This document shows positions 1 to 8,680 of a stretch of 64,000 nt of DNA, in pieces. The DNA comes from an uncultured Lachnospiraceae bacterium (GTDB lineage: Bacteria; Bacillota_A; Clostridia; Lachnospirales; Lachnospiraceae): positions 1-64,000 of the forward strand of contig CANOBT010000008.1 in assembly GCA_947564305.1 (NCBI GenBank), read 5' to 3'. A model generated the notes under the pieces. It saw only the letters and a list, made by a program, of their open reading frames with translations. It did no database searches and was not told the DNA's origin. How positions within the stretch are numbered: position 1 is the stretch's first letter; each line of letters starts with the position of its first letter. Position numbers and translations under genes: made by a program.

Positions 1-26
1 GCACCGCACAAAAAAAGGAGGAAAAT

Positions 27-1382
27 ATGAAGAGGAAAGTAATTGCAACATTGTTAGCAGCATCTATGGTAATGAGTTTAGTAGCATGTGGTGGCGGCGG
101 AGATTCCGGCAGTGATTCTTCAGGCGGAGATTCCAATGCATCATCCGACTCTGGCTCCGATTCAGATTCTGGTTCTTCAGGCGGCTCAGGCGACACTATC
201 CGTTTGGTAAATGGTAAGATCGAGGTTGATGCTCAGTTGAAGAAGCTGGCAGAGATGTACAAGGAAGAGACTGGCGTTACAGTTGAGATTGAATCCATGG
301 GCGGCGGTATTGACATCCAGGGTACATTGAAGGGATACTATCAGGCAGACAATATGCCGGATATCTTCGTAAACGGCGGTTCTACAGACTTTGGTAACTG
401 GGAAGGCATGTTAGAAGATATGAGCGGCGAAGCTTGGGCATCTGACACAGACGCAGCATATGTTGATGAAGAATACGGCACCATCGGATTCCCATATACC
501 GTAGAAGCAATCGGATTGGCTTACAATGCAAGCATCCTTGAAAAAGCTGAAATCGATCCTTCCACACTTACATCTCCGGATAAGATTGAAGAGGCATTTA
601 AGACACTGGATTCCAAGAAAGCTGATCTTGGCATTGACGCAGTTGTTGGATATTGTGCAGAAGCTACAAACCTGTACTGGTCAACAGGAAACCACTTGTT
701 TGCAAACTATATCGACGGTGGTTTGGAGCGTGAAGACACCACTTATATCGACATGCTCAATGATGGTGGAAAGGTTGATAAAGACCGCTTGGCAGATTTT
801 GCAGAGTTCGTAGGACTTCTGAATCAGTATTCCGACCCGGCTCTGTTAGTTTCCGGTACTTATGATCAGCAGATTTTGAATTTTGCTTCCGGTAAATACG
901 CATTTGTAACACAGGGTTCCTGGATTGGAGCTACTATGACAAGTGATGATGCAGATGCTTATGAAGCAGCAGGCAACTTTGAAGTCGGCATGATTCCATA
1001 TGCGTTTGAGGATGGCATGGACACAATTCTGACCAACTCTCCTTCCTGGTGGTCTGTATTCTCTGACGGAAATGCAGAGGCAGCAAAGGCATTCTTACAG
1101 TGGTGTTCAGAAGATGCTGCACAGCAGGTATTGGTAGAGGAAGCTGGATTTATTAGCCCATTTACTTCCTGCAAATATGTTGCAAATGACCCATTTGCAC
1201 AGACAATCGTAGATTATCAGGCAGCAGGCAAGACCTCTAGCTGGAGCTGGCTGGGTATGAAGGAAGGTATTGCACAGAATTGTACAGGACAGATATTCAA
1301 CGATTATGCAGCAGGTAATCTGGATAAAGACAAGTTTGTAGATACTATGGAGAAGGCAATCCAGTCATACTATGCAAATTAA
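27..1382 (+). CDS. Sugar ABC transporter substrate-binding lipoprotein
   Basis: Extracellular solute-binding protein of a carbohydrate ABC importer, 451 residues. The N terminus is a lipoprotein signal (MKRK, hydrophobic stretch, lipobox LVAC with Cys21 as the lipidated residue), followed by a Gly/Ser/Asp-rich linker to about residue 55 and then the mature binding domain, the usual size of family 1 sugar-binding proteins. An AAAGGAGG-like site lies just before the ATG. Two MalF/MalG-type permeases, an ATPase and two alpha-glucosidases follow, so an alpha-glucoside or malto/isomalto-oligosaccharide ligand is inferred from context, not from the protein itself. Whether another gene precedes it is outside the window. 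Confidence 0.93.
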   Translation: MKRKVIATLLAASMVMSLVACGGGGDSGSDSSGGDSNASSDSGSDSDSGSSGGSGDTIRLVNGKIEVDAQLKKLAEMYKEETGVTVEIESMGGGIDIQGTLKGYYQADNMPDIFVNGGSTDFGNWEGMLEDMSGEAWASDTDAAYVDEEYGTIGFPYTVEAIGLAYNASILEKAEIDPSTLTSPDKIEEAFKTLDSKKADLGIDAVVGYCAEATNLYWSTGNHLFANYIDGGLEREDTTYIDMLNDGGKVDKDRLADFAEFVGLLNQYSDPALLVSGTYDQQILNFASGKYAFVTQGSWIGATMTSDDADAYEAAGNFEVGMIPYAFEDGMDTILTNSPSWWSVFSDGNAEAAKAFLQWCSEDAAQQVLVEEAGFISPFTSCKYVANDPFAQTIVDYQAAGKTSSWSWLGMKEGIAQNCTGQIFNDYAAGNLDKDKFVDTMEKAIQSYYAN

Positions 1383-1451
1383 TTTTCTCTTAAAACAAGA
1401 TATACGGAGAACCAATAATGGGTTCTTTGTAGGATGAACGGCACTTTGAGT

Positions 1452-1477
1452 AGGCGGACGGAATTTTCCGTCTGCCT
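1452..1477 (+). promoter_or_regulatory. Stable intercistronic hairpin after the binding-protein gene
   Basis: In the 299-base gap between the binding-protein gene and the first permease, a 12-base arm (AGGCGGACGGAA) is followed by its near-perfect complement with one G.T pair. No T-run follows, so it looks like a processing or 3'-end-stabilising hairpin, not an intrinsic terminator. A smaller hairpin (GAACC/GGGTTC) lies at about 1409-1425. Such gaps commonly let the binding protein be made in excess over the permeases. I see no gene in the gap. Confidence 0.55.
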
Positions 1478-1681
1478 GCTATAAGAAATGTGCTACTCAG
1501 TTGGAGAAAACATATAAAGAAATTGGCCGGCAAGGCAAAGCGATAACAAAATATCCATAATAACCGACAATATGTATTTGTGAAAGAAGATTTCATGGAA
1601 GACACTGAAAGAAGGAAATGGGTGTTTTGTTAATTTTATGCACACATATAGAAATATGAAACAATAGAGAGGAGCTGTAAA

Positions 1682-2749
1682 ATGTCTGAGAACTCATCGA
1701 GCAAAAAAATGCTGTCTCTTGTTCTTTTAATCGCTGGTGCGGTTGGAATGGTAGTAGCCTTGTTTCTTGATTTTTCCGCTAGTGGAAGTCCCATCAGAGG
1801 ACCGTTGCTGATCGTAGGAGCAATCGCTTTTTTGATTGGCTTATACTTATTCCCGACAGTAGAACATCACCGCAGCATTATTAATTTTATTTTCTTGTTT
1901 CCACTATTGTTCACGTTTGCAGTGACAGTAATCATACCGTTGCTTTTGGGTGTTTTTTATTCTTTCACCGACTGGAACGGTATTAAATTTACAGGCTTTA
2001 TTGGATTGAGCAACTATACATCCATGTTCCAGGACCCGGCATTTATGTGGTCCGTATTACTGACATTCTTGTTTGTAATCTTTAATATGGTTCTAGTAAA
2101 CCTGGTAGGCTTCGCACTGGCTCTTCTGTGTACCAGCAAGCTGAAAGGTGTGAACTTCTTCCGTGCGGCGTACTTCCTTCCGAACCTGATCGGAGGTATC
2201 GTACTGGGTTACATCTGGCAGTTCGTATTCAATAACGTGCTTGTCCAGGTTACGGCTGCTATCAGCGGACATCAGAATTCTATTCTGGCAAACACGAAGA
2301 CCGCTTTCATGGCAATCATCGTAGTTTATGTATGGCAGTATGCCGGTTATATTATGTTGATTTATGTGACAGGTCTTACAACTGTGCCGAAGGATGTTTT
2401 GGAAGCGTCTCAGATTGACGGAGCAAATGCATGGACCACCTTGATGAAGATCAAGATTCCTATGATTGCTTCTACAATCACAATTTGTACATTCTTGACA
2501 CTGACCTCTGCGTTTAAGCAGTTCGATGTAAACATGGCTTTGACAAATGGTACTGGTTCCGTGGCAGATTTCATGGGTTCCTATTTGACAAACGGTACGC
2601 AGATGTTGGCTTTGAATATTTATAATACGGCGATTTCTAAGAATAATTATGCGCTTGGTCAGGCAAAGGCGGTTCTGTTCTTTATCATTCTGGCCTGTGT
2701 ATCAATTCTTCAGGTGCGTATCTCTAACAAGAAGGAGGTGGAGATGTAA
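1682..2749 (+). CDS. Sugar ABC transporter permease (MalF-type)
   Basis: Inner-membrane permease of a carbohydrate importer, 355 residues. Two hydrophobic segments at about residues 9-30 and 38-56 form an N-terminal extension, followed by the six-segment binding-protein-dependent permease core. The cytoplasmic EAA loop that contacts the ATPase is visible as EASQIDGANAWTTLMKIKIP. AGAGAGGAGC precedes the ATG. Its TAA stop overlaps the ATG of the next permease (TAATG), showing translational coupling and a heterodimeric channel. The N-terminal extension makes it longer than the roughly 290-residue family norm. Confidence 0.93.
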   Translation: MSENSSSKKMLSLVLLIAGAVGMVVALFLDFSASGSPIRGPLLIVGAIAFLIGLYLFPTVEHHRSIINFIFLFPLLFTFAVTVIIPLLLGVFYSFTDWNGIKFTGFIGLSNYTSMFQDPAFMWSVLLTFLFVIFNMVLVNLVGFALALLCTSKLKGVNFFRAAYFLPNLIGGIVLGYIWQFVFNNVLVQVTAAISGHQNSILANTKTAFMAIIVVYVWQYAGYIMLIYVTGLTTVPKDVLEASQIDGANAWTTLMKIKIPMIASTITICTFLTLTSAFKQFDVNMALTNGTGSVADFMGSYLTNGTQMLALNIYNTAISKNNYALGQAKAVLFFIILACVSILQVRISNKKEVEM

Positions 2750-3609
2750 TGGAAATGAAGAAATCCAGAAAAATCATTTTGACAGTGGTTGGTATCATTG
2801 TTGCATTGTACACTTTGTTCCCATTCTATCTGGTAGTGATGAATACATTTAAGAGTGCGAACAGTATCGTCTCCAGCCCGGTAGGTTTTGAAGGGATCAG
2901 CTTTGGACAGTTAATGACAAACCTTTCCTCTGTTGTCAATAACTCGAACTTTAACTTCTGGTATGCATTTGGTACATCCGTAATTATTACGGTAGTTTCA
3001 TTGATTGTATTAGCATTGTTTGGTGGTATGGCGGCTTGGGTTATCTGCAGAAACAAAACAAAATGGTCTACAGCAATCTACATGGTATTTATCGCATCAA
3101 TGATCATTCCATTCCAGGTTGTTATGCTTCCATTGATTTCTACATTCCGTGATGTTGGTAACTTTGTAGGAATCTCCCTGCTGCAGTCCATACCGGGAAT
3201 CGTATTTGCATATTGTGGATTCGGCGGTGCTATGACCGTGTTTATTCTGACTGGTTTTATTAAGGGTATCCCTTATGAGCTGGAAGAGGCAGCATCTATC
3301 GACGGATGTTCACCGGAAGGTACATTCTTCCGTATTATCTTCCCATTGCTGACACCAGTTATCACAACTGTTACAATCCTGAACGGAATGTGGATCTGGA
3401 ACGATTACCTTCTGCCTTCCCTGATGTTAGGACAGAATGGTAAGGTTAAGACACTTCCGGTTGCAGTACAGGCTTTCGTAGGTTCCTACGTAAAACAGTG
3501 GGATTTGATTTTGACAGCGGCATTGCTGGCAATCATTCCTATGGTAATTATTTTCTTGATTGCTCAGAAGCAGATCATGAATGGTATGGTAGAAGGCGCG
3601 ATTAAGTAG
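2749..3609 (+). CDS. Sugar ABC transporter permease (MalG-type)
   Basis: Second permease of the importer, 286 residues, the normal size for the MalG/MsmG group, with six membrane segments. The EAA loop reads EEAASIDGCSPEGTFFRIIFP. It starts within the stop codon of the MalF-type gene, with an AAGGAGGTGG ribosome site inside the upstream coding sequence. It presumably pairs with the preceding permease and uses the MsmX-type ATPase encoded downstream. Confidence 0.94.
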   Translation: MEMKKSRKIILTVVGIIVALYTLFPFYLVVMNTFKSANSIVSSPVGFEGISFGQLMTNLSSVVNNSNFNFWYAFGTSVIITVVSLIVLALFGGMAAWVICRNKTKWSTAIYMVFIASMIIPFQVVMLPLISTFRDVGNFVGISLLQSIPGIVFAYCGFGGAMTVFILTGFIKGIPYELEEAASIDGCSPEGTFFRIIFPLLTPVITTVTILNGMWIWNDYLLPSLMLGQNGKVKTLPVAVQAFVGSYVKQWDLILTAALLAIIPMVIIFLIAQKQIMNGMVEGAIK

Positions 3610-3674
3610 GCTTTTCATGAAGGTCTGTCTGTACATGGATTCACTGCAAGCTTCTTTTTGGAAAGGAGTCCGCT

Positions 3675-4490
3675 ATGAGTTTGTTTGATATGAATGGTCC
3701 GTTGATGAATGCTTTGAGAAAGCTGGCGAACATTATTTTATGTAATATTGCGTTCTGCCTTCTTTCGCTGCCGTTGTTTACGGTGGGGGCATCTCTGGCG
3801 GCATTGTTTACCTGCATGCAGGCAATATTGACGGATGATGAAGATGATATCATTGTAAAGCAATACTGGGAGGCATTTCGGCAGAACTTTAAGCAGGCAA
3901 CGGCAATTTGGCTGCTCTGTCTGGCAGCATTTGCATTTCTTGGTATTTATTATCTGATAGTCTCAAGTATGGCCGGTATGATGGGGAGGGTATATCGGAT
4001 TAGTTTTTTCATGATGTGTATCATATTCTTGTTTGGGTTCCAGTATTTTTTTCCAATGCAGGCAAGGTATGTGAACAGTGTGAAAAATACTTTGAAAAAT
4101 GCATGGCTGCTTAGCATTGCAGCTCTGCCCTGGACGATACTCAGTATCGCGTTGGTAATCGCGGCGGTTTATATTTCTTTCTTTATGAATCCGAATGGCG
4201 TGCATTTGGCTGTTTTCCTGTGGGGGATGGCCGGATTTGGGATTGTTGCTTACCTGAATAGCTTTTTCTTTCAAAAAGCATTTCAGGCGATTGACCCGGA
4301 AAAAATGGAAGTGAAGCACCAGGCTCCGAAAGAGGCAGTGTTTATTGATGAGGAGCATCGGACTGCGGAAGTGTTTTTTCAGGAGAGTTCTTATTCAAAT
4401 CCGGATTGGAACCGTCAGGCATATCCGGGGAGAGAGTCTTCAACGGCACAGAAACCAGTATCCAAAAAAGGTGCAAAAAAGAGAAGTTAA
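3675..4490 (+). CDS. DUF624 (YesL-like) membrane protein
   Basis: A 271-residue protein with an N-terminal motif of the DUF624/YesL family (hydrophobic region from about residue 12, several membrane segments to about 200) and a charged C-terminal tail ending in KKGAKKRS. YesL-like proteins are encoded beside carbohydrate ABC importers in many Firmicutes, but their role is not established; a part in transporter assembly or regulation is only a guess. The gene lies between the permeases and the ATPase in one strand run, with an AAAGGAG site before the ATG. Confidence 0.82.
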   Translation: MSLFDMNGPLMNALRKLANIILCNIAFCLLSLPLFTVGASLAALFTCMQAILTDDEDDIIVKQYWEAFRQNFKQATAIWLLCLAAFAFLGIYYLIVSSMAGMMGRVYRISFFMMCIIFLFGFQYFFPMQARYVNSVKNTLKNAWLLSIAALPWTILSIALVIAAVYISFFMNPNGVHLAVFLWGMAGFGIVAYLNSFFFQKAFQAIDPEKMEVKHQAPKEAVFIDEEHRTAEVFFQESSYSNPDWNRQAYPGRESSTAQKPVSKKGAKKRS

Positions 4491-4550
4491 CAGGATGATA
4501 TGTGCGGCTCAGGCTGTTGATGTGAAAAATAACAATTGGAGGAAATGATT

Positions 4551-5651
4551 ATGGCTTCGATTCGTTTTGAGAATGTTACAAAGACTTATGAGGGTGCGAC
4601 CTCACCGGTTGTCCCGAATTTGAATTTAGAGATAAAGGATAAAGAGTTTATTATTCTGGTCGGGCCGTCCGGTTGTGGAAAGTCTACTACCCTGCGTATG
4701 ATTGCAGGGCTGGAGACCATAACGGAGGGAGAATTGTATATCGGGGACCGGCTGATGAATAAGGTTCCGTCCAAGGACCGTGATATTGCGATGGTATTCC
4801 AGAATTATGCGCTGTATCCCCATATGAATGTATATAAGAACATTGCATTTGGACTGAAACTGCGTAAAGAGGACCCGGCTGAGATAGACAAACGTGTGCA
4901 TGAGGCAGCGAAGATTCTTGACCTGGAGCATTTACTGACTCGGAAACCAAAAGAGCTTTCCGGCGGACAGAGACAGCGTGTGGCGTTGGGGCGTGCTATG
5001 GTCAGAAACCCGGCAGTATTCCTTTTGGATGAGCCTCTTTCTAACCTGGATGCAAAGCTTCGTGCATCCATGAGAACAGAGATTGCAAAGCTGCATCAGA
5101 GACTGAATATTACGTTCGTGTATGTAACACATGACCAGACAGAGGCTATGACTATGGGAGACCGTATCGTAGTTATGAAGGAGGGAGTAATCCAGCAGTT
5201 TGATACTCCTCAGAATCTCTATGAGCAGCCGGTGAACCTGTTCGTGGCAGGGTTTATCGGAAGCCCGCAGATGAACTTCCTGGATGTAAAGATTGAAAAA
5301 GAAGGCAAAAAGCTTTATGCAGTGCTTGGAAAGAATAAGCTGGCAGTTCCGGAATTCAAATGTCAGGCACTTGCTCCATATGCCGGAAAGAATGTGATCA
5401 TGGGTCTTCGTCCGGAGGATTTCCTTGGACAGGATAAGCTGACTGAGGACAATGCAATGGATGCAGAAATGAGCTTTAGCGAGCTGTTGGGTGCAGACTA
5501 CAATCTGTATATGTCAGTCAATGACATTCGGATCATTGTAAAGATTCCGGCAGCCGGAGAACAGCCGGAGAGAGGTCTCTACCGGATTGCGGCAAATATG
5601 GATCACGCTCATTTCTTTGATAAAGAGACAGAGCAGGCAATCTGCCACTAA
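4551..5651 (+). CDS. Sugar ABC transporter ATP-binding protein (MsmX/UgpC type)
   Basis: ATPase of the carbohydrate importer, 366 residues from the ATG at 4551, which has GGAGG at 4538-4542 with normal spacing; an in-frame TTG at 4536 would overlap that site and is rejected. Visible: Walker [11 protein letters not shown]-loop [10 protein letters not shown], signature [14 protein letters not shown], Walker [13 protein letters not shown]-loop VTHDQTEAM, then the C-terminal OB-fold (TOBE) regulatory domain with GLRPEDF. Many Firmicutes use one shared MsmX for several importers; here the ATPase is linked to one operon, although sharing cannot be excluded. Confidence 0.95.
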   Translation: MASIRFENVTKTYEGATSPVVPNLNLEIKDKEFIILVGPSGCGKSTTLRMIAGLETITEGELYIGDRLMNKVPSKDRDIAMVFQNYALYPHMNVYKNIAFGLKLRKEDPAEIDKRVHEAAKILDLEHLLTRKPKELSGGQRQRVALGRAMVRNPAVFLLDEPLSNLDAKLRASMRTEIAKLHQRLNITFVYVTHDQTEAMTMGDRIVVMKEGVIQQFDTPQNLYEQPVNLFVAGFIGSPQMNFLDVKIEKEGKKLYAVLGKNKLAVPEFKCQALAPYAGKNVIMGLRPEDFLGQDKLTEDNAMDAEMSFSELLGADYNLYMSVNDIRIIVKIPAAGEQPERGLYRIAANMDHAHFFDKETEQAICH

Positions 5652-5724
5652 ATGTTAAAATTTGCTGCCATGTAAATATTGGCGGAGGAATTGTAACGGA
5701 AATGATATTGTAATAATTTTTAAG

Positions 5725-5795
5725 AAGTCCTGAAAGAGTTTCACGATGGTTTGGATAAAATCTGAATTTCGGTAATCTTTCAGGGCTTTTATTTT
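5725..5795 (+). terminator. Intrinsic terminator after the ABC operon
   Basis: AAGTCCTGAAAGA at 5725-5737 pairs with TCTTTCAGGGCTT at 5776-5788 (one T.G pair), with a loop of about 38 bases, followed by the T-rich TTATTTT. It lies 73 bases after the ATPase stop, so it probably ends the transporter transcript and separates it from the AraC gene. Confidence 0.75.
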
Positions 5796-5826
5796 ACAAC
5801 ATATTTTAGAAAATCATTGCCCTTTA

Positions 5827-5855
5827 TTGACTTTTTTGCCGGACAATGGTAATTT
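5827..5855 (+). promoter_or_regulatory. Probable sigma-A promoter of the AraC gene
   Basis: TTGACT at 5827-5832 and TAATTT at 5850-5855 with a 17-base spacer. It sits between the transporter terminator and the AraC start at 5892, giving a leader of about 30 bases with an AGAGGAGG ribosome site. Confidence 0.55.
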
Positions 5856-5891
5856 TTTTATCATCACGGACACAAACAGAGGAGGTTTCCC

Positions 5892-6803
5892 ATGCAGCAG
5901 CAATTATCAACTCTGAAAGAAATCCGCCCCCACGGCACGAAAGCATTTCCCTGTGCCATTTACCAGACCCGCTCTGTGGGTGAAGGCGTACTTGTTAAGC
6001 ATCATTGGCATGATGAAGTTGAAATTTTATATTTTTCCGGTGGTGAGTTTCGCTTAGAAATCAATATGGAGCAATTCTTTATTCACTCCGAATGCCTGTA
6101 TTTTATTAATCCTGGTGAATTACACAGCATTATTACGGAAAAATCCGGAAGTCTTGGAGAGGATGCCGTCGTTTTTTCACCTGGCATTTTGAGTTTTGAT
6201 TCCTATGATGCTGCGCAGATGCAGCTCATCCAGCCCATACAGAATGGAAAAATACGTTTTCCGCGCTTTCTTCTGCCTGACCATCCTGCATTTGTTCCGA
6301 TTTACAGCTCTTTTGAAGATATCATGCAGTCGTTTGGCACTTCAGGCAGGGATATCTCACATTGTGACGGCGCCGTTACTGACGATTTGACTAATCAGCT
6401 ATATATCAAATCCTCTCTGCTGCGCATCCTCGCTGTACTTTCCAGTCATCAGCTCTTTTCTCCTATGGAAAAAGGACACGATAAGCGGGTCGAAGGAATC
6501 AAAAAAACTTTAACTTATATCAAAGAAAATTATAAAGAAAAAATCTATATCCGGGATCTTGCAAAAGAGGTGTGTATGAATGAACAGTATTTCTGCCGCT
6601 TTTTTAAAAAGGCGATTGGACGGTCTCCTATTGAATACCTCAATGAATACCGTATCAAACAGTCCATCCGTCTTCTAGAAGAGACTGAGCTTCCTATTAC
6701 AGAGGTCTGCCTGGAATGCGGTTATAACAATCTGGGCAATTTTCTAAGGGAGTTTCGGAAATATACCGATACCACTCCGCTGCAATACAGGAAAAAGTCA
6801 TAA
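5892..6803 (+). CDS. AraC-family transcriptional regulator
   Basis: A 303-residue regulator: an N-terminal cupin-like ligand domain (HHWHDEVEILYFSGGEFR near residues 37-55) and a C-terminal double helix-turn-helix (IRDLAKEVCMNEQYFCRFFK and the second motif ending ECGYNNLGNFLREFRKYT). It stands between the ABC importer and the two GH13 genes and has its own promoter and a preceding terminator, so it is the likely local activator of alpha-glucoside uptake and hydrolysis. The inducer is unknown. GGAGG precedes the ATG. Confidence 0.92.
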   Translation: MQQQLSTLKEIRPHGTKAFPCAIYQTRSVGEGVLVKHHWHDEVEILYFSGGEFRLEINMEQFFIHSECLYFINPGELHSIITEKSGSLGEDAVVFSPGILSFDSYDAAQMQLIQPIQNGKIRFPRFLLPDHPAFVPIYSSFEDIMQSFGTSGRDISHCDGAVTDDLTNQLYIKSSLLRILAVLSSHQLFSPMEKGHDKRVEGIKKTLTYIKENYKEKIYIRDLAKEVCMNEQYFCRFFKKAIGRSPIEYLNEYRIKQSIRLLEETELPITEVCLECGYNNLGNFLREFRKYTDTTPLQYRKKS

Positions 6804-6830
6804 TATCGTAGTTTTTAATCAGATAAATGC

Positions 6831-6859
6831 AAGACAAGCCTGGTTTTAGATATTATAAT
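6831..6859 (+). promoter_or_regulatory. Promoter of the GH13 genes
   Basis: AAGACA at 6831-6836, a 17-base spacer and a perfect TATAAT at 6854-6859. The -35 is weak, as expected for an activator-dependent promoter next to an araC gene. The leader to the ATG at 6898 is about 32 bases and has TGGAGG. Confidence 0.6.
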
Positions 6860-6897
6860 GTGTATTAAGTTCAAGCGAAAAAAATGGAGGTATCATT

Positions 6898-8562
6898 ATG
6901 ACAAGAAAATGGTGGCACGACAAGGTAGCTTATCAGATTTATCCAAAGAGTTTTTATGATTCCAATGGAGACGGCATCGGCGATATCCCTGGTATTATCA
7001 GCAAACTGGATTACCTGCAGGACCTGGGTGTGGACATTATCTGGCTCTCCCCCTGTTATCCTTCCCCACTTGCAGATGAAGGCTATGACATCTCCGATTA
7101 TTACGATATTGACCCACGCTTCGGCACCATGGAGGACATGGATCAGCTTCTTGCGGAAGCCAAAAAAAGAGGGATGTATATTTTAATGGACCTGGTAGTA
7201 AACCACTGCTCCGATGAGCATGAGTGGTTTAAAAAGGCATGTGAAGACCCGGAAGGAAAATATGGCAATTTCTTCTATCTGCGTGACAAAAAAGAGGGCG
7301 AGCTTCCAACTAATTGGCGCTCTTATTTCGGCGGCCCGGTATGGGAAGACCTTCCTGGAACCAACAAGCAGTACCTGCATGTGTTCCATAAAAAGCAGCC
7401 TGACCTGAACTGGGAAAACCCGGAGCTCCGCGAGGAGGTCTATAAGAACATCAATTGGTGGCTGGACAAGGGGTTGGGCGGATTCCGCATTGATGCCATT
7501 ATCAATATCAAAAAGGCGCTGCCATTCCGTAGTTATGAACCGGACAGGGATGACGGACTGTGTACTATAAAAGCGATGCTGAAGGAAGCAAAGGGCATCG
7601 GTGAATTTTTGGGAGAGATGCGCGACCGTACCTTCAAAAAGTATGATGCTTTTTCTGTAGGCGAGGTATTTGATGAGAAGCCGGAAGAAATTCCGGACTT
7701 CATTGGGGATGATGGTTATTTTTCGAGTATGTTTGATTTCAATGAGACCATATTCGGACAGAGTGGAAAGGGTTGGTACGCTGACGAGAAGATTACGCCC
7801 GATGATTATAAAAGATGCTGTTTTGAGGCACAGGCTAAGGTAGGCGATATTGGATTTTTATCCAACATCATCGAAAACCATGATGAGCCCCGTGGTGTCA
7901 GCCGTTATATCCCTGAAGGGGACTGCTGCCCGGAGAGTAAAAAGATGCTTGCTGCTTTGAATTTTATGCTGCGCGGACTGCCATTTATTTATCAGGGGCA
8001 GGAACTTGGAATGGAAAATGTGCCGATTTCTTCCATTGATGAAGTGGATGATATTTCTGCAATTGACGAATATCGGGTTGCAATGGATGCAGGACTTACC
8101 CCCGAAGAAGCTTTAAAGGTGATTTCCAAATACAGCCGTGACAATGCCCGTACTCCTATGCAGTGGTCCGACAAGGAAAACGCCGGATTTACCACAGGAA
8201 ATCCTTGGCTGAAAGTGAATCCGAATTATACTTCTATCAACGTTGCTGCACAGCAGGATGACCCGGATTCTGTAAGAAGTTTTTATAAAAAACTCATTGC
8301 CCTGCGCAAAAATCCGGAATACAAAGAAACTGTTGTATACGGTGCATTAGAGCCGGTATGGGAAGAGCAGCACAACCTCATGGCATATTACCGCAAAGGC
8401 GATAAGACGCTGCTGGTCATTGGCAACTACCAGAAGGAAGAGCAGACAGTCACACTCCCGTCAGCATACAAGAAAGTTTTGCTGAACAACTATCCTGATG
8501 TTGCAGAGGAGGGCAATTCTCTTTGCTTACATGGATATCAGGTATTGATATTGGAAATGTAG
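6898..8562 (+). CDS. GH13 alpha-glucosidase, first copy (Ala after nucleophile)
   Basis: Cytoplasmic alpha-glucosidase of the oligo-1,6-glucosidase/alpha-glucosidase group (GH13_31), 554 residues, no signal peptide. The N terminus KVAYQIYPKSFYDSNGDGIGD carries the calcium-site loop; catalytic residues by position are Asp199 (GFRIDA), Glu256 (VGEV) and Asp329 (ENHDEP); QPDLNW is the group signature. The residue after the nucleophile is Ala200. In this group Ala there is associated with alpha-1,4 preference and Val with alpha-1,6 preference, so this copy is inferred to cleave maltose-type ends. The paralogue follows 118 bases downstream. Confidence 0.93.
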   Translation: MTRKWWHDKVAYQIYPKSFYDSNGDGIGDIPGIISKLDYLQDLGVDIIWLSPCYPSPLADEGYDISDYYDIDPRFGTMEDMDQLLAEAKKRGMYILMDLVVNHCSDEHEWFKKACEDPEGKYGNFFYLRDKKEGELPTNWRSYFGGPVWEDLPGTNKQYLHVFHKKQPDLNWENPELREEVYKNINWWLDKGLGGFRIDAIINIKKALPFRSYEPDRDDGLCTIKAMLKEAKGIGEFLGEMRDRTFKKYDAFSVGEVFDEKPEEIPDFIGDDGYFSSMFDFNETIFGQSGKGWYADEKITPDDYKRCCFEAQAKVGDIGFLSNIIENHDEPRGVSRYIPEGDCCPESKKMLAALNFMLRGLPFIYQGQELGMENVPISSIDEVDDISAIDEYRVAMDAGLTPEEALKVISKYSRDNARTPMQWSDKENAGFTTGNPWLKVNPNYTSINVAAQQDDPDSVRSFYKKLIALRKNPEYKETVVYGALEPVWEEQHNLMAYYRKGDKTLLVIGNYQKEEQTVTLPSAYKKVLLNNYPDVAEEGNSLCLHGYQVLILEM

Positions 8563-8604
8563 AGATATCGCGATTAAAATTTGCTATCAATTGTTTCAAA
8601 AATG

Positions 8605-8640
8605 ACACACCTGGAATCTGGAATTAGATTTCAGGTGTGT
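8605..8640 (+). promoter_or_regulatory. Hairpin between the two GH13 genes
   Basis: ACACACCTG, one mismatch, AATCT, a six-base loop, then the complement ending CAGGTGTGT: 14 pairs in a 36-base element. It is followed by TCC and an A-rich run, not T's, so it is more likely an intercistronic stability element or a weak attenuator than a terminator for the plus strand. Confidence 0.55.
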
Positions 8641-8680
8641 TCCAAACAAAAAATAATAAATCCGAAAGGAGCCCAAAATT

